A stretch of DNA of 64,000 bases from Mytilinidion resinicola (taxonomy: Eukaryota > Ascomycota > Dothideomycetes > Mytilinidiales > Mytilinidiaceae): the NCBI RefSeq assembly GCF_010093595.1, contig NW_022985452.1, positions 248,001-312,000 on the forward strand. Direction: 5' to 3'. Positions 10,383-20,010 of the stretch are shown here, piece after piece (the stretch's first letter is position 1; every line of letters begins with the position of its first letter). Both the position numbers and the translations under genes were made by a program. The notes below the pieces were generated by a model. The model worked only from the letters and a program-made list of their open reading frames with translations. It did not search any database and was not told where the DNA came from.

Positions 10383-11666
10383 ATGTGTAGATTTCTAGTA
10401 CGTCCTCAACCTTCATACACCTCTCTCTCAATTGCTAACCACCTCAGGTCTACAAAGGCAAAGACGAGATCCTCCTCTCCAAACTCATCCTCGACCCGAC
10501 CCACTCCATCCTCACCCAATCCTACGACTCCCGCCTCCGCCTGGTACACCCCTCCCTCGCCCTCCCCTCCACCTCTCCCAACACACTAACATCCCCAGGA
10601 CCGCCGCCGACCTCACAATGGCGACGGCTTTGGCGTCGGTTACTACACCGCGCCCGCCCTAGGCCCGGAGCCCTGCATCTTCACCTCCACCATCCCCGCC
10701 TGGAACTGCATCAACCTCTCCCGCCTGGCCTCCAAAACCACCTCCTCCCTCATTTTCGCCCACGTGCGCGCCACCACCGAGGGCAATCTCTCCGACTCCA
10801 ACTGCCACCCCTTCCGCTACCGCTCGCTGATGTTCATGCACAATGGCGGCATCGGCGGCTGGAAGCACGTCAAGCGCCGCCTCGCCGTCTCCCTCTCCGA
10901 GCAATGGTTTGTGAACGTGCAAGGGAGCACGGACAGCGAGTGGGCCTTCGCGCTGTTCCTGGACAGCATGGAGCGAGCGGGCGTGTCGCCGGACGACGAG
11001 CGGGCGGCCTCGGAAGGATTTGGGCATATCGTGCTGCGCAAAGCGCTACTAAAGACGATCGAGCGGATCAATGCGTTTATCGCTGAGATACCAGAGGCGC
11101 TGCGGACGGAGGACACGCGGAGCCTGCTAAACTTCGCGGTCACGGACGGGCATAGCGTCGTCTGCACGCGCTATGTCTCGTCCTGCACCGACGAGGCCGC
11201 CTCGCTCTTCTTCAGCTCGGGGACGTCGTGGCTGGAAGATCTGCCTGCGTCGTCGCCGTCCTCTGCTCCGTCTCCGCCGTCGTCAGAGCCGCCCGCGAAG
11301 ACGTTCCGTATGGCCCGCCTTGACAAGTCCTCGAGCACTATTCTAATATCCTCCGAGCCGCTGACGTTTGACCGTGATAACTGGGTCACTGTTCCGACGA
11401 ACAGCGCGCTCACGATTCATAACCAGACGCTCATGATCCATCCGATTCGGGATGAGTTCTACTCGTCGAATCCCGCGCATGAGCGGAGTGCCCAATTTGC
11501 GCAGACGAAGGGGCAGACAGTTACGGGGCCGGATAAGAGCGTGCTGATAGGGGAAGTTGGGAACAAGGCAGAGAACGGGCAGGTGAGTCCTGGGCGGACT
11601 GGCGGCTGCGGGGATGCGAAGGTTGATGTGGTATCCGGAGCTATTAGGCGGTTGAGGGTTGGGTAA
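10383..11666 (+). CDS. DUG3: Dug3-type class II glutamine amidotransferase
   Basis: Three exons (10383-10397, 10448-10543, 10599-11666) encode about 392 residues. The first exon is only 15 bp and encodes MCRFL, placing the catalytic N-terminal nucleophile Cys at position 2 after Met removal. Diagnostic stretches are KDEILLSKLILDPTHSI, DRRPHNGDGFGVGYY, SLIFAHVRATTEG, NCHPFRYRSLMFMHNGGI and STDSEWAFALFLDS, all of the class II GATase fold. In yeast, Dug3 works with Dug2 and Dug1 to break down glutathione in the cytosol without gamma-glutamyl transpeptidase. The Ser/Pro-rich stretch near residues 255-275 is a typical variable loop. The last 35 or so codons are weakly conserved, and a GTGAGT at 11582 could start a terminal intron, so the exact C-terminus is uncertain. 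Confidence 0.92.
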
Positions 11667-12587
11667 GGGACGTTTGGAAAGTTTGGGATGGGCGTAAAGG
11701 GAGCAAGGGAAAACTGGATAGAAATTCATAGCGCAGTCTTTCTTGTTACCATCGGCGTTGTGAGTTGGAGCAAGAATCGGTCTCCAATACCATTGATTCG
11801 ATGGTGCTTGGGTGCCTCAGTAGATTTCCAAAAAACCTAGATAATCAAAAAAGGCTCGAAGTTGCTTAGGTTACCTCAATAGATCATCAAACATCACAAA
11901 AATAGCACAAATAAATAAACATATCAGACTCCCATTCCCATATTGATCTATCGACACCCCCCCAAAAGAGAAAATAAGGGATTCACATAGTCCACTCCAG
12001 GCTTGCATCGCAACTTGACACCCCCCAAACCCGCCGAACCAATTTCAAGCTTGAACCGACAGTCTGCGACAAATGTGATCCGGGTGCCAAAAAAGGGGAA
12101 GAAAGAAGACCACAAGAGAAAGCAAGAAAAGACACAAGGGGTCCACTAGGTTACGCCGGGGATATGATGCTGGAGGTAGGGTGCGAATCGATACGACAGG
12201 AGGAGAAACGGAAAGAAAAGGGAATTACATGACGGTGTATCTTGCGATGCTTTCATAGTCGGTCATGACGAAGGGGTCGACACGCTCTTTTGGATATGGG
12301 GGTTGGTGTTGAGGGCTGAGGTGGATGGTGTGAGGAGCTGAGCTGGGGGTGGTCCGATTGGGGAGGGGGTGATGGGTGTGCGAGCGGTTGCAAGGGTTGG
12401 TCGTGGATTAAATGGTGTAATGGCCCGGGACCGCCGGGGATCCATCGTATTAGGATTCTGACGGCCTTTGTTACGGTGACGGCCTTTATTACGGGTTGGT
12501 ACTGTCTTGCCGTTCGTCACTGGAGTGCTACGCCGGCGTCGTGGAGTGGCCAAAGTCATATTTTGGTATCGATATGTGACTGTACGT
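11667..12587. other. intergenic between convergent DUG3 and SRP1
   Basis: The two flanking genes converge, so this 0.9 kb should hold two 3' UTRs. The sequence is A-rich around 11880-12140. Open frames are antisense, low-complexity Thr/Pro/Arg runs and not credible genes. Confidence 0.6.
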
Positions 12588-14590
12588 TCACATATCCATG
12601 GAGTCGCCTCCATTCGCAAAATTGAAGTTCTGCTGCTGTTGTTGGGCTCCGAACCCGAAGTGACCGTCCTGGCCTTGCTGTGGGGCCAACTCGGCCATAT
12701 TCTCCGCGTTCTCCTCATCATCTGAGAAGTACTTCTCGATGATGTTGTAGGCCTTCATGTAAATCTCCTCGTTGGCATTGTTCTGGCAGTCGTGGATCTT
12801 CTCCATACCACCAACTTCTTCGATGAACAGCGCGTAACGGTTGATTGGGTCGCCGGTGCTCTCTGACGCCTCCTTGTCCATCTCGCCAACCTTGAGAATG
12901 TTCTCCAAGCCATCAAGAGCAACCTGGATGATCTTGTTGTCGGGGCAGGCCAAAAGGTCGCACAGAGGCTTGATGCAACCGCTCTGCACGAGATACCGAA
13001 TCTGCTCTGGCTTCTGCAATCCACCAGAGGTGGCATTGGAGATGGCCCAACAAGCCTCCTTCCGGGTCTTGAAGTCCCCATTCTGGAGCAGGTGAACGAG
13101 AGGGGGGATGATGTTGGCATCGATGACAGCCTGAATCTGGGTTGAGTTGCCCGCGGTGATGTTGGAAATGGTCCAGCACGCCTCTTTGCGGATGCCATCC
13201 TTGGTCGAGCTCAAAAGAGATAGAAGAGCAGGCAGAGCGCCGCAGTTGATGATGACCTGGGTCTGGACATCATCACCAGTGACGATGTTTCCAACAGAGC
13301 GGAGCGCGGGAGTCTGCACCGAGGTAGAAGCGTGCATCAGCAACTCTACGAGGCGACGCGGAATTCCAGCTTCAATGACGGCTTGGATCTTGTCGTTCGA
13401 GCCATCTGAGAGATAGGAAATGGCCCAGCATGCATCAATGAGAACTTCATCATCCAGGGAGTAGACAAGCTTTGAAAGGACCGGGAGAGCCGGTTGGATC
13501 TATCCGAGGGCATCAGTCAAAGGTCAAAAAGTTGAGGGTGGGGGAATAGGAACCAAACTGACCGTTTGCCAATCAGGCTGTGGGGTCTTGCCACGGCAGA
13601 AGTTGCTCAAAGTCCACGTAGCATTGCGGAGCATGCTCAGCTTGCGGCTATCTCCAAGCAGAGCGAGGAGCGGTCGAAGCGCACCGGCTTGGAGGACGAA
13701 ATCGCGGCAAGTCGGGCTGTCACCTGCAATGTTTCCGAGCGCCCAGACGGCCTGCTCCCTGACATCCGGCTCATGGCTGCTAAGCAGCTCGACGAAGATT
13801 GGGACGGCACCGGCCTCAATGACAACCTGGGTCTGCTGAGCAGATCCCGACGCAATGTTTGTGAGAGCCCAGGCAGCCTCGAACTGGACCAGGGTATGAG
13901 GCGAACGGAGGAACTCGACGAATCTGCTCACGACACCCGTCTCAATGACGCGCTCGATGGGCGGGTTGCGCTCCTTTGACAACAGCTTTCGGAACTTGGT
14001 GGTGGCTTGGATCTGCTCGTCGATCTGGTCGGAGAAGACTCCCTTGACCATCTGAGGGAGTTCCTCATTCAGCTTTAATGCACGGTCATGTCAGCAAGGG
14101 TGCTCATCAAATCGCATTGCACAAAAGTCCATCAGGGTCCAAACTCCCATGTCGGATAGGTGGCTCGTGCGGATAAGGATAAGGAGGGAACAGTTCACCC
14201 GCCAACAACTAGCGGGTGGCGGTCCAAACAATCCCAGCCCGCGTACGGGCCTCAGCGGGCTGGCAAAGGGGAGGGGATATCGTGGACAATGGGCAGAAGC
14301 ACGGCGTACCCCAGAGGACGCACACTCCGAACAAGCATCAAAGCGTGGAATAGACGTACCTGACTCTCGATATTCCCTCCTTCATCATCACTGTCGGGGG
14401 CAGCGCCCAGCGAGGCTCCGGGCGCGTCCCGGCCAGCAATGCCACGGCGCTTTGCGAGGTTCTCCTCGCGCTTTGCCTTTCGAATTTCGACCTGTTGTTC
14501 CTCGCGGCGGCGTCGGAGCTCGTCGGGCTTGAAAGCACTCTTCGCCTTGAAGGTGGTGCGTCGATGCTCCGGGATGTAGCGTTCGGCCAT
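12588..14590 (-). CDS. SRP1: Importin subunit alpha (karyopherin alpha)
   Basis: Three exons on the minus strand (14590-14360, 14072-13563, 13499-12588) encode about 550 residues, the usual length. Residues 1-60 form the importin-beta-binding domain ([35 protein letters not shown]). Around ten armadillo repeats follow, with the Trp/Asn ladder for nuclear localisation signals visible in [58 protein letters not shown] and [10 protein letters not shown]. The C-terminus has the acidic, Gln-rich exportin Cse1-binding tail. The start ATG is chosen because it gives the conserved [11 protein letters not shown]. In-frame upstream codons lack conservation. The first intron is 287 bp, far longer than others in the window. 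Confidence 0.97.
14073..14359 (-). other. long, structured first intron of SRP1
   Basis: This intron is GT-AG in phase 0 and about five times longer than its neighbours. It contains two strong hairpins: CCAGCCCGC/GCGGGCTGG with 12 nt between (14234-14263) and CACCCGC/GCGGGTG with a 9-nt loop (14197-14219). Whether it hosts an RNA or a regulatory structure is unknown. Confidence 0.6.
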
Positions 14591-15253
14591 GGCGGCGGGG
14601 AATGCGGCTGCAGCGTGGGTCGAAGACTGGTGAGGTGCTGGAGATGGTGGTTTTAGGCACCGGTGTGAGGATGTGGGTGGTGGGTGGTGAGAAGTGAGGG
14701 AGGCGCTGGGTCGGTCGTGGGGTAAAGAGGACGCTGTTCTGTGCAAAATGGCTGCGGGCAGAATGGCCTCTCTTTTGGGTCTTAGCGCGGGGGATGACTC
14801 AGCAGCCTTGGCATCAACTGTCGCTTGCTGCTCCTTAATGTTGACGCCGCTGTGCTGTCCGGTGCAAAAGAGCAAATGTGAGTAGAATGCTGGTGTGAGA
14901 CAATCCAACACTAGTTGAGGGCCCTCTTTTAGGTTCGATTGCTGAAAGAAAGTCTCCTTGTCGACCCTCTGCGCTCTGGAGACTCTGTTAACAGGACAAG
15001 CAAGCACTTTGCTCGTGACAAACGCTGTTGCAATGTTGGCAATCCTCTGGATAAGTGAATGAAGTACTCAAAGAGTGATACTTCAGTGCAATCTTTCTGT
15101 CTATTTCTACCTCTTTCTCTAAGTCTCGGCGCGTATAAAGTTTCTCAAACGTGACCTCGACCGCCTTAACCTTCCATCCGTCAGCCACTTCCGCGTGATA
15201 CAGCTATAAGCCTGCTCCGAAGTATCTTCGCTGCTCCGAACGGGAAGACGGCC

Positions 15254-15629
15254 TATAAAAGAGGCCTCCACCCAGTCTTTCCTCCATCACTTCTACACTC
15301 CACAAACCAGACGGCAGTCAGCAGTCACATCGATCGCCTCAATCTTCTCTCCATCAACCACCCCAGGTCGGTACAGCTACAAGACTGCTCCGAAGTAGCT
15401 TCGCTGCTCCGAATGGGAAGGTGGCCTATAAAAGAGGCCTCCACCCAGTCTTTCCTCAATCACTTCTACACTCCACAAATCAGACCAAAGTCAGTGAAAA
15501 TCTGCTGCACCTAGGACTGCTCCGAAGCACCTTCGCACTGCTCCGAAGCACCTTCGCACTGCTCCGAAGCACCTTCGCACTGCTCCGAAGCACCTTCGCA
15601 CTGCTCCGAACGGGAGAGGGCCTATATAA
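15254..15629 (+). promoter_or_regulatory. three TATA boxes in tandem promoter units
   Basis: TATAAAA is at 15254-15260 and 15427-15433, and TATATAA is at 15623-15629. Each sits at the same place in its repeat unit, followed by a pyrimidine-rich CTTTCCTC..CATCACT tract as in many fungal core promoters. Which one drives POT1, about 750-1100 bp downstream, cannot be told from sequence. Confidence 0.5.
15517..15600 (+). repeat. four perfect copies of a 21-bp repeat
   Basis: CTGCTCCGAAGCACCTTCGCA is repeated four times without a mismatch, followed by a partial fifth. Each unit carries the inverted pair CCGAAG/CTTCG. The unit is in frame, so one reading frame shows LLRSTFA repeats, which I take as incidental. 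Confidence 0.95.
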
Positions 15630-15689
15630 GAGGCTTCCGCTTCATCTTTCCTCCATCACTCCTACACTCCACAACACCAGACCACCACA

Positions 15690-16280
15690 GCGCTGGGGCC
15701 ACTCAGCCAGCGGTATCGGCCTGTCAAACCTTCGACTCCCTCAGCCCGCATTCAACCCTCCCAGTTCCGGCACACTCTGAATCAGGGCCCGCTGCTCTTG
15801 GTACCGACACGCCCTCCGAATCTGCGCCCTCTAGCAAACGTCGCTGCGGACGTCGATACTGCGTCGGGACCACTCAGCCAGCGCGATCAGCCGGTCAAAT
15901 CTTCGACCACCTCACCCCGATTCCAGCCCTCCCTTCTCCAACACACTCTGATTCAGAGCCTCGACTCCACTGCAATCAACACCCCCCCCAAATTGCAGCA
16001 CTCCTGCCAATGTTGCTGCGGACGTCGACACTACACCGAAGCCATTGAGACAGCGCGATCAGCCTGACAAAGCGACTACCCTCGGCGCTTCAATTCCACT
16101 CTGCCAGCACCTCTCCTTCCAACACCCATAAATCCGGACCTCGTTGCTGCTGGTTCTGAAGGTGCTCTTCAAATCTGCGCTGCCCCACCAAGCTCGCTGC
16201 GGACATCGAAACTGCACTGAAGCCACTCAGACAGTGAGGTCGCCTTGACAAAGTGACTACCCTAAGCTCTCAATTCGGCT
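15690..16280 (+). repeat. degenerate repeat of about 175 bp, four copies
   Basis: The anchor CCACTCAGCCAGCGNGATC followed by GCCTGTCAAA recurs at about 15698, 15868, 16043 and 16220, with C-rich text and GCTGCGGACGTCGA in between. The array stops about 100 bp before the POT1 start codon, so it may be transcribed as 5' UTR. Confidence 0.75.
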
Positions 16281-16376
16281 TACTCTGTGGCGCACTATCT
16301 GCGACTGTCCGAACTTGGCCTCGAAACCTTGACAACTCCTCCAAGCACGCTATATCTCGCTGCCTCCAACAACACC

Positions 16377-18337
16377 ATGGCGCAGGTGCCGCGCGGCTTC
16401 AGCACCTTGGCCGATGCATCAAAAACCCTCGACAAACCTCTCAATGTGATAGGCTGTGTCATTGAGTTCTTGCCCCCCAAGAAGACGGGGAAAGGTGACT
16501 GGATGATCACGATGAAGCTTCGGGATCTGACCAATGCGCATGAGGAGCCTCTTACGGTCCGAATCTTCCGAAGATCTGAGCAGGACATGCCTACAATTAA
16601 GGCAGCTGGGGGTTTCCTCGTGGTTCGGCAAATGACGGTCGGCACGAAGTTTGGCTTGGTTGGGATGGTATCCAGGGGACCGGATGTTGCAATATTCTAC
16701 TTCGACGAAGCCGCGATCCCCGCTCCGGCATTCAAGGCACCCATTGAATGCGGTGGGTCGATGCCGCACAAAGCCGTGGCTGGTAGAGCTCCCACCATGG
16801 AAGAGCAGCTTTATATTATCGGACTGAAGGATGCCATGTCTACCCTCCCCTCCTCCGCCGCGCCGAGCCTCAACCTGGCCGATCTGACGTCGACTCTGCC
16901 AGCAGCGCCAAAGCCAAAGCCTATGGGCTCTGGTGGCACCGCCAATAGCCTCAGGTTCTCGCTTATAAAAGACCTGGGTACGGACGGATTCCGCGACATA
17001 TTAGGAGAACTTGTCAAGATGTTCGAAACGCTAGACAACAGCGCAGTGGATCTCTATATCAGCGATTATACCGAGAACAACCTACTATATCGTTATCCCG
17101 AACCGACCGAACTAGGAGAAGATAGCAGCCGCGATGGAGATGCCTTCGGGTATACAGATCGTCTGAAGCGACAGTGGCAGGGTCCCTTTGGATATCACAC
17201 AATGTCGGTCCGGGCTTACCCACCGCACTCTAGCTGGGCTCGGGACAATCTCAACGAAGGCGACATCGTCCTCCTGCGAAACGTCCGTCTCAAGACGAGC
17301 CGGAATGGCTTCCTCGAAGGGAATCTTCACCCAGACCAAAAGCGCCCCGAACAGGTCGACATCCGCAAGCCTTACCGAGACGATGCACGAGTCCAGGCAG
17401 TCAGACAGCGGAGATCTGAGTACGAAAAGCAGCGTGAGACATCTGCAGCACAGCAGAAAACCACAGAGGAACCTACGCTATCAAAGAAGGCCAAGAAGAA
17501 GCTCAGCAAGCGTTTGAGGGAGGAAGCGGCGAAGGGGAAGGCTCTTGATTTGGAGGCTGCAACAGCTGGGTTTGTGATAGTCTCAAACGCGGAGACATCT
17601 GGGCTTGAATCAAAGGCCGTGGCAACAGGGTCATCGCTGAACACACACAGTAAGTTCTTCCTCCCCAATCTAATCACCATTACTAATTGGCTTCAGTACG
17701 CTGCAAGTACCCCGATGTGCAGCTCAGCACCCTCCACGACCTCATAAACACCGACCGTACCAACAAGAGTCCAGGCGGAGTCACCTACACACTGCCCTTC
17801 ATCAACCAAAAGCGGCGCGTGAGGGTCCGCGTCAAGGACTTCGACCCCCCAAAGATCGAGGACTTCTGCTGCAGCAACGATGACCCCGCGTACAACCCTG
17901 GCGGGCGCAAGAAGGGCCAGGCGCCGTGGGAATTCTGCTTCCTTCTGCTACTTGAGGACGCGTCGGTCCCCAAAGAGCTCAACCCAAACCCGGCGCAACT
18001 GCCGGTCTATGTGGCGCAGGACCGCGCGGAGTATCTGCTGGACATGAAGGCTTACGAGTAAGTTTCTCCTATTTCTAACTACGCGTTTGGTGCTAATGTG
18101 GTAAATAGCTTCAAGAACGGCAACCACACCAAGAAGGCCCTCGCCAAGTTAAGGGAGAAGTTGTTCATCCTCTGGGGGGACCTTGAGGAGAAGAAGGACC
18201 CGAAGACGGAGCAGGTCGTGGGCGAGGTGACGAACATGCCCTTTGAGTGCATCATTGCGGAGTACGGCATTCCGCAGAATGCTGGAACTAAGGAGAAAGT
18301 CCAGAAGTTCGCCATAATGGACACTCGCATTATGTGA
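16377..18337 (+). CDS. POT1: Protection of telomeres protein 1 (Pot1)
   Basis: Three exons (16377-17649, 17697-18057, 18109-18337) give about 620 residues. Residues 10-150 are the first OB fold (telomere-end-binding family: LNVIGCVIEFLPPKKTGKGD, WMITMKLRDLT, VRIFRRSEQDMPTI, GDVI-type turns). A second OB fold in the middle is suggested by GPFGYHTMSVRAYPPHSSW and NEGDIVLLRNVRLKTSRNG. The C-terminal exons (CKYPDVQLSTLHDLI, PGGVTYTLPFINQKRRVR, PWEFCFLLLLEDAS) match the fungal Pot1 C-terminal domain. Pot1 binds the single-stranded G-rich telomere overhang and caps chromosome ends within shelterin. A Lys/Arg-rich stretch (SKKAKKKLSKRLREE) near residue 385 may be a nuclear localisation signal. The start is the ATG before AQVPRGFSTL, preceded by ACACC. 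Both introns preserve frame. Repeat arrays flank the gene on both sides. Confidence 0.9.
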
Positions 18338-18349
18338 GGAAGATTGGGC

Positions 18350-18650
18350 GGAAGGGGGGTACCTGGGGTCTGGGGCTTCGGTGGAAAAGTTGGTTTGATT
18401 GAGCACGGAATGGGTGATTCTTTTGGCGGAAGCGGGTGCTGCAATCTGGGCTTTCGGTGGAAAAGTGAGTCTTAATGAGCACGGAGTGGTTGGTTCTTTA
18501 GGCGGAAATGGGTTCTAAGGCTTAGGCTTTCGGGACTCAAAGGTTAGGCTGCGTGGGCACGAAATGGGTGCTTCTTGGGACGGAACTGGGTATTGCTTTC
18601 TGGCCTTTTGGTAGTTAAAAGTTAGGCGAAATGGGCACGAAATGGGTGAT
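18350..18650 (+). repeat. tandem repeat of about 77 bp, four copies
   Basis: Units contain GGTGGAAAAGTTGG or a variant, then GAGCACGGAATGGGTGATTC, then GGCGGAANNGGGT and CTGGGCTTTCGG. They begin about 18375, 18452, 18530 and 18608 and diverge progressively. The array starts immediately after the POT1 stop codon, so it may lie in the 3' UTR. Confidence 0.8.
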
Positions 18651-18699
18651 TCTCATCACATTTTCACATGATTGAATCGAAGTGTTGATGTGCACATGT

Positions 18700-20010
18700 G
18701 TTTGACGCCGTCTGAGGTCCTCTAAAGGTGTGAGAAATTTCGAGAGGGATGCTATAGATCGGACATCACATATCTAAATGCCCCAAATACCATCACTTTT
18801 CCAAGTGCTCGCCAGCGCCTGAATGGCCCTAACGGTGTCAAAAAATTCAGGAGCAATGTCATAAATTGAAGATTGCATATCTAAAGGCCCGAAATAGCAC
18901 AGGTTTCCCAGGTATTCACCAGCGTCTGAAGTTCTCTAAAGGTGTCAAAAGATTCGGGGACAACGTCACAAAACAGAGATCGTATGTTGGAAGGTCCTAG
19001 AGCAAATTACTTTTCCAGGTGCTCAGCAGCGTCTGAAGTCTTCCAAAGGTGTGAAAAGATTCAGAAGCAATGTCATGAATCGGAGGCCGTATATCTCAAG
19101 GTGTGAAATAGCATCGTTTTCCCACATGCTTACCAGCGCCTGAAGTCCTCCAGCAAGCTAAAAATCTTCAGCATAGGATGTTAAGTTCTTCGCATTGGAA
19201 ATTAAATCTATGATCTCGACCAGGTGTATACACGTGCTTGGTACCGCATGAGGTCCTTTAAAGGTGTGAAAAATTCTAGGAGTGATGTCACGAGCTGGCG
19301 AGTGTGTATTTGGGGGGCTAAACGAGGCCGTTTTCCACGTGTTTGCGACCGCGTGAAGTCCTTTAGAGGTGCGTGAAATGTGAGCAGCTTTGTCACGTTT
19401 CAGAAAGCGTGAATTGAAAGAGGTAGGATAGCGTCACTTTTCAGCTCGTTGAAGCCGTTTGAGGTCCTCCAACGTGCTCAGAAACTCTAGGAGACCATCT
19501 CATTTCCTGGCGACCAAATTAGACCTACGTTTTCCTTTCAGTTCCCACAGGTGTTTGCTAAGTGCTTGAGCCGTTTCACCGCTGTATGAGGTGCCTCAGC
19601 AGCTATAAATTTTTCGGATCGTGATGTAAATTCTTGGCCCCTCAGATCACACCAACGATCTCCAGTGGCTCTTTCCATGTTCTTGCCGGTGTTTGACTTG
19701 CTTCAGTATATTCTGAAAAGTTGGACATGATGTAGCATTTACGAGTGGCCAAATAGATCCTGTGTCTAGATGCCTTGACATGTGTTTTGTCTTGTTGAGC
19801 CGCCTCAGGGCAGTGAACAAATCTCGGCTCAAGATGTAAGAACCTCGACCACTAAAATCAGAGAACAAGAGATTTTCACTGGGCTGACACCGTTGGAGGT
19901 GCTTCACCTTGCTTTGTGGGATTGGAAGTCATACAATGATGATGAAGTCGGAAATTATAGGAGAACTGCACTAAGTTTTCCACTCGCTTGACCGTGTTAG
20001 GGATGCTCCA
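18700..20010 (+). repeat. long decaying tandem array of about 107-bp units
   Basis: The anchor CAGCGTCTGAAGTCCTCTAA followed by AGGTGTGAAAAGATTC recurs at about 18710, 18816, 18921, 19027, 19136, 19243, 19350 and 19455, then weakens at about 19575, 19690, 19795 and 19890. Between anchors lie a conserved ATGTCA motif and a TTTTCCAGGTG motif. Around twelve copies are recognisable and similarity falls from left to right. No open frame spans it. Confidence 0.85.

Larger units (their letters stand above)
15195..15690 (+). repeat. three tandem promoter-like units upstream of POT1
   Basis: Three units, about 170-195 bp apart, share the order GCTCCGAAGTANCTTCGCTG, then GGCCTATAAAAGAGGCC, then CTCCATCACTTCTACACTCC and CAAACCAGAC. 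The third is expanded by the 21-bp repeat at 15517-15600. All have the same orientation as POT1. Confidence 0.85.

Noticed and set aside
11582..11639. Possible extra intron near the DUG3 3' end (GTGAGT to TTAG)
   Set aside because: The frame is open without it and the C-terminus is not conserved enough to decide; left unspliced.
14073..14140. TGATGA and CTGA motifs suggesting a C/D box snoRNA in the SRP1 intron
   Set aside because: Only about 9 nt separate them and no terminal stem is present, too short for a C/D snoRNA.
15421..15780. Open frame with LLRSTFA repeats
   Set aside because: A by-product of the perfect 21-bp repeat in the promoter modules; it begins in the TATA region itself.
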